From assembly GCA_903831255.1 (NCBI GenBank), contig CAIKWZ010000010.1:1-64000 (forward strand): DNA of 64,000 bases. Direction: 5' to 3'. Under the pieces are notes generated by a model. It ran no database searches, was not told where the DNA came from, and was given only the letters and a program-made list of their open reading frames with translations. Shown piece after piece: positions 62,394 through 64,000 of this stretch. Source of the stretch: an uncultured Alphaproteobacteria bacterium. Lineage in GTDB: Bacteria; Pseudomonadota; Alphaproteobacteria; Caulobacterales; Hyphomonadaceae. Both the position numbers and the translations under genes were made by a program. Positions within the stretch are counted from its first letter, which is position 1, and each line of letters begins with the position of its first letter.

Positions 62394-63359
62394 TCACTGA
62401 CCGATGTCAGGTCCTGGCTGATGCGTCTTGAGGAAGCTGATCGCCTGAGCGAGACGGTCCTCGCCCGCCTCGATAAGAACACCGCGTGCGCCAAGAACAG
62501 CGGCAGAGGCCCGGGCGTCCGAAGTCTCGTCTCCGGCTGCGACTTCAGCGCCCGCGATCAACGCCAGATGCGCATCCGCAGGGATGTCGGGCAGTCGCCA
62601 GAACGGACGATACTCCTCAAGAAGAAGGGCGTTCTCAAGGGTATTGCGCTCCTGCGCCTCCCGGCGGGATCGGGGCGGCGCGCCCTCGCGCGCGAGGCGG
62701 ATCATTGCGGCCTGGCTCGAGGGGGCGGGAGCAAAGGCGTGAGGCGCCTCTCCGGCGCCGGGAATATCCGGATCCAGAGCGACGCCGACCTTCACCCGCG
62801 CATCCAGTCCCATGACGGAGACGACATGACCGCCCCCCAGCCCCTCCCCCATGACAGCGATACGGGAGGGATCGACGCCTCGCTCGGATTGCAGGAAGGT
62901 CACGGCATTGCGGAGATCCTGAACCTGCGCTTCGGGATCGTGTCGGCCCCGACGAAGCACGATCTCAACATCATGCTCGGAAAAGCGCATGGCGTCATAA
63001 ACATCGACCCGCTCGCCGAGATAGATCCGCGCGCCGCTGGCGCCTGATCCTCGATAATCGATGGCGAGAGCGACGAACCCCTCCGCCGCAAGGCGCATGC
63101 CCCACGCGGCGACAGACTGAGCGGACGCGCTTCGGTCAGGAGCGAGAATCACGCCCGGTCTCAGAGCCTCCCCCTCCGGACGATAAAGGGTCCCCGATAC
63201 GCGTACCTGCTCGGAGTACCACGATACCTCACGCGCCTCGACGCCCGCAGGCGCGACAGGAGGAGCCGTCGGAGGCGTTGACTGAGATCCGGTCGCACAT
63301 CCTGACAGAAGCGAGCAGACAATCAGCCCGATCAGGCCGGGCCTCAATAAGAAGATCAT
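62394..63359 (-). CDS. Alpha/beta-hydrolase-fold lipoprotein lacking the nucleophile
   Basis: A 321-residue protein with lipobox LLSGC near residue 21, resembling dienelactone-hydrolase-type proteins (GVILAPDRSASAQSVAAWGMRLAAEGFVALAIDYRGSG, read in parts). The nucleophile elbow reads RIAVMGEGLGGGH. Where GxSxG or GxCxG is expected the sequence is GEGLG, with Gly in place of Ser or Cys, so catalysis is doubtful. It overlaps the upstream hydrolase gene by ATGA. It may be a binding or accessory paralogue of its neighbour. Confidence 0.85.
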   Translation of the reverse strand: MIFLLRPGLIGLIVCSLLSGCATGSQSTPPTAPPVAPAGVEAREVSWYSEQVRVSGTLYRPEGEALRPGVILAPDRSASAQSVAAWGMRLAAEGFVALAIDYRGSGASGARIYLGERVDVYDAMRFSEHDVEIVLRRGRHDPEAQVQDLRNAVTFLQSERGVDPSRIAVMGEGLGGGHVVSVMGLDARVKVGVALDPDIPGAGEAPHAFAPAPSSQAAMIRLAREGAPPRSRREAQERNTLENALLLEEYRPFWRLPDIPADAHLALIAGAEVAAGDETSDARASAAVLGARGVLIEAGEDRLAQAISFLKTHQPGPDIGQ

Positions 63360-64000
63360 CGCCCATCCTCCTTCTGCCCAAGAAAGCGCACGAACCAGTC
63401 TCCGGCAAGGGTCGAGCCCGCCCGGAAACCTGCCCCGGAATAAGGCTGGAAGTGGGTCAGGCCAGGAAAGGTAACGACCTGAGAAGGCGCCCCGCGGGCG
63501 GTCAGCGCTGCAGAACCCGCAAGAGCCGATCGATTACCGCCGATCAGCTCATCTTTCTCCGCAGCAAGAAAGAGCACGGCGGTCGTAGTCGGTATGCGAT
63601 CCAGAAGCGGGCCTGGGGCCGCATCGCGATTGCGGGTGCGATACCAGAGATCAACCTGCGTCTTGAACGAGAAGCCTGCGGAGGTTTCAGCTCCCTGTCC
63701 TGTTCGTACGCGCCGGACAGCGTCCGCAAGCGCCTCGCCCGAGAGATCTCGGGCCCCTCCCTTTGAGGGCATGACGCCGTTCACATGAATAACAGCAGCT
63801 TTGATCCGGGCGTCCGTGGCCAGCACTGTCGCCAGCACCGTTCCGCCATTGCTTGTCGCCCAGGCGCCGATACGCTCAGCATCAACTCCAGGTTCGCCCT
63901 GCAGGTAAGAGACAGCCGCTCTGAACGCTTTCACTTCCTCAACATTGTTGAGGTTGGTGCGTTTGATGCGAACCCGTCGGCGTTCCGTAACGACCGGATC
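63356..64000 (-). CDS. Alpha/beta hydrolase, N-terminus cut by the window edge
   Basis: The frame is open through the right edge, so the N-terminus is outside. At least 214 residues are visible. VSYLQGEPGVDAERIGAWATSNGGTVLATVL (read in parts) holds the nucleophile elbow with Ser present, AWATSNGG. A later His near GLTHFQPYSG is the likely base. The family resembles dienelactone hydrolases and acetyl-xylan-esterase-like proteins. It is coupled to the following hydrolase gene by ATGA. Confidence 0.85.
   Translation of the reverse strand, partial: DPVVTERRRVRIKRTNLNNVEEVKAFRAAVSYLQGEPGVDAERIGAWATSNGGTVLATVLATDARIKAAVIHVNGVMPSKGGARDLSGEALADAVRRVRTGQGAETSAGFSFKTQVDLWYRTRNRDAAPGPLLDRIPTTTAVLFLAAEKDELIGGNRSALAGSAALTARGAPSQVVTFPGLTHFQPYSGAGFRAGSTLAGDWFVRFLGQKEDGR

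Overview
The window is a GC-rich, gene-dense piece of bacterial chromosome with almost no room between genes. Gene content and order point to an alphaproteobacterium: lptF-lptG-lptD-surA-pdxA-rsmA, fabD-fabG-acpP-fabF-mltG-yicC-gmk, rpsF-rpsR-rplI, an alphaproteobacterial-style insert after the DnaB P-loop, and a DUF6481 protein. A Parvularcula/Hyphomonas/Caulobacter-like lineage is my inference. LptD/LptF/LptG, BamB and a TonB-dependent receptor show a Gram-negative envelope. I saw no rRNA, tRNA, CRISPR array, insertion sequence or prophage.

Positions 1-5000 hold a truncated DUF2066 gene divergent from purM-purN, then a tyrosine-catabolic pair (hppD plus a VOC protein) divergent from a MarR regulator with operator-like repeats between them. 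From 5100 to 11150 come a TonB-dependent receptor, a small TPR protein, ndk, holC and pepA. From 11280 to 19300 is the outer-membrane biogenesis run lptF, lptG, lptD, surA, then pdxA and rsmA. From 19600 to 25550, on the minus strand, is the fatty-acid cluster with mltG, yicC and gmk. From 25770 to 34110 are ribosomal protein genes, dnaB, alr, radA, cvpA, purF and an SDR gene. From 34110 to 39700 are der, bamB, a YfgM-like gene, panB, a DUF6481 gene and an ArsC-like gene.

From about 39850 to the end the content is more accessory: a type-B carboxylesterase, a beta-lactamase-fold serine hydrolase, a WYL regulator of the BrxR/CapW type seen in phage-defence loci, an HD-GYP protein, a glutathione peroxidase, a DUF3667 membrane protein, and a secreted redoxin/cytochrome c/copper-monooxygenase-like/EF-hand protein. 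Next is a minus-strand block of an 81-residue protein, an ARPP-1 protein, and a tightly packed trio: an HEPN-type protein, a winged-helix-like two-domain protein and a short Hsp70-like ATPase. The window closes with an MFS transporter, an AttH/FtsX-permease/ABC-ATPase/GST group and a set of lipoprotein hydrolases, one of which lacks its nucleophile.

The best candidate for an undescribed system is the HEPN/winged-helix/Hsp70-like trio at 51161-54245. It pairs a possible RNase fold with a chaperone-type ATPase and a DNA-binding-like partner. The orphan BrxR/CapW-type regulator about 8 kb away may or may not be related.
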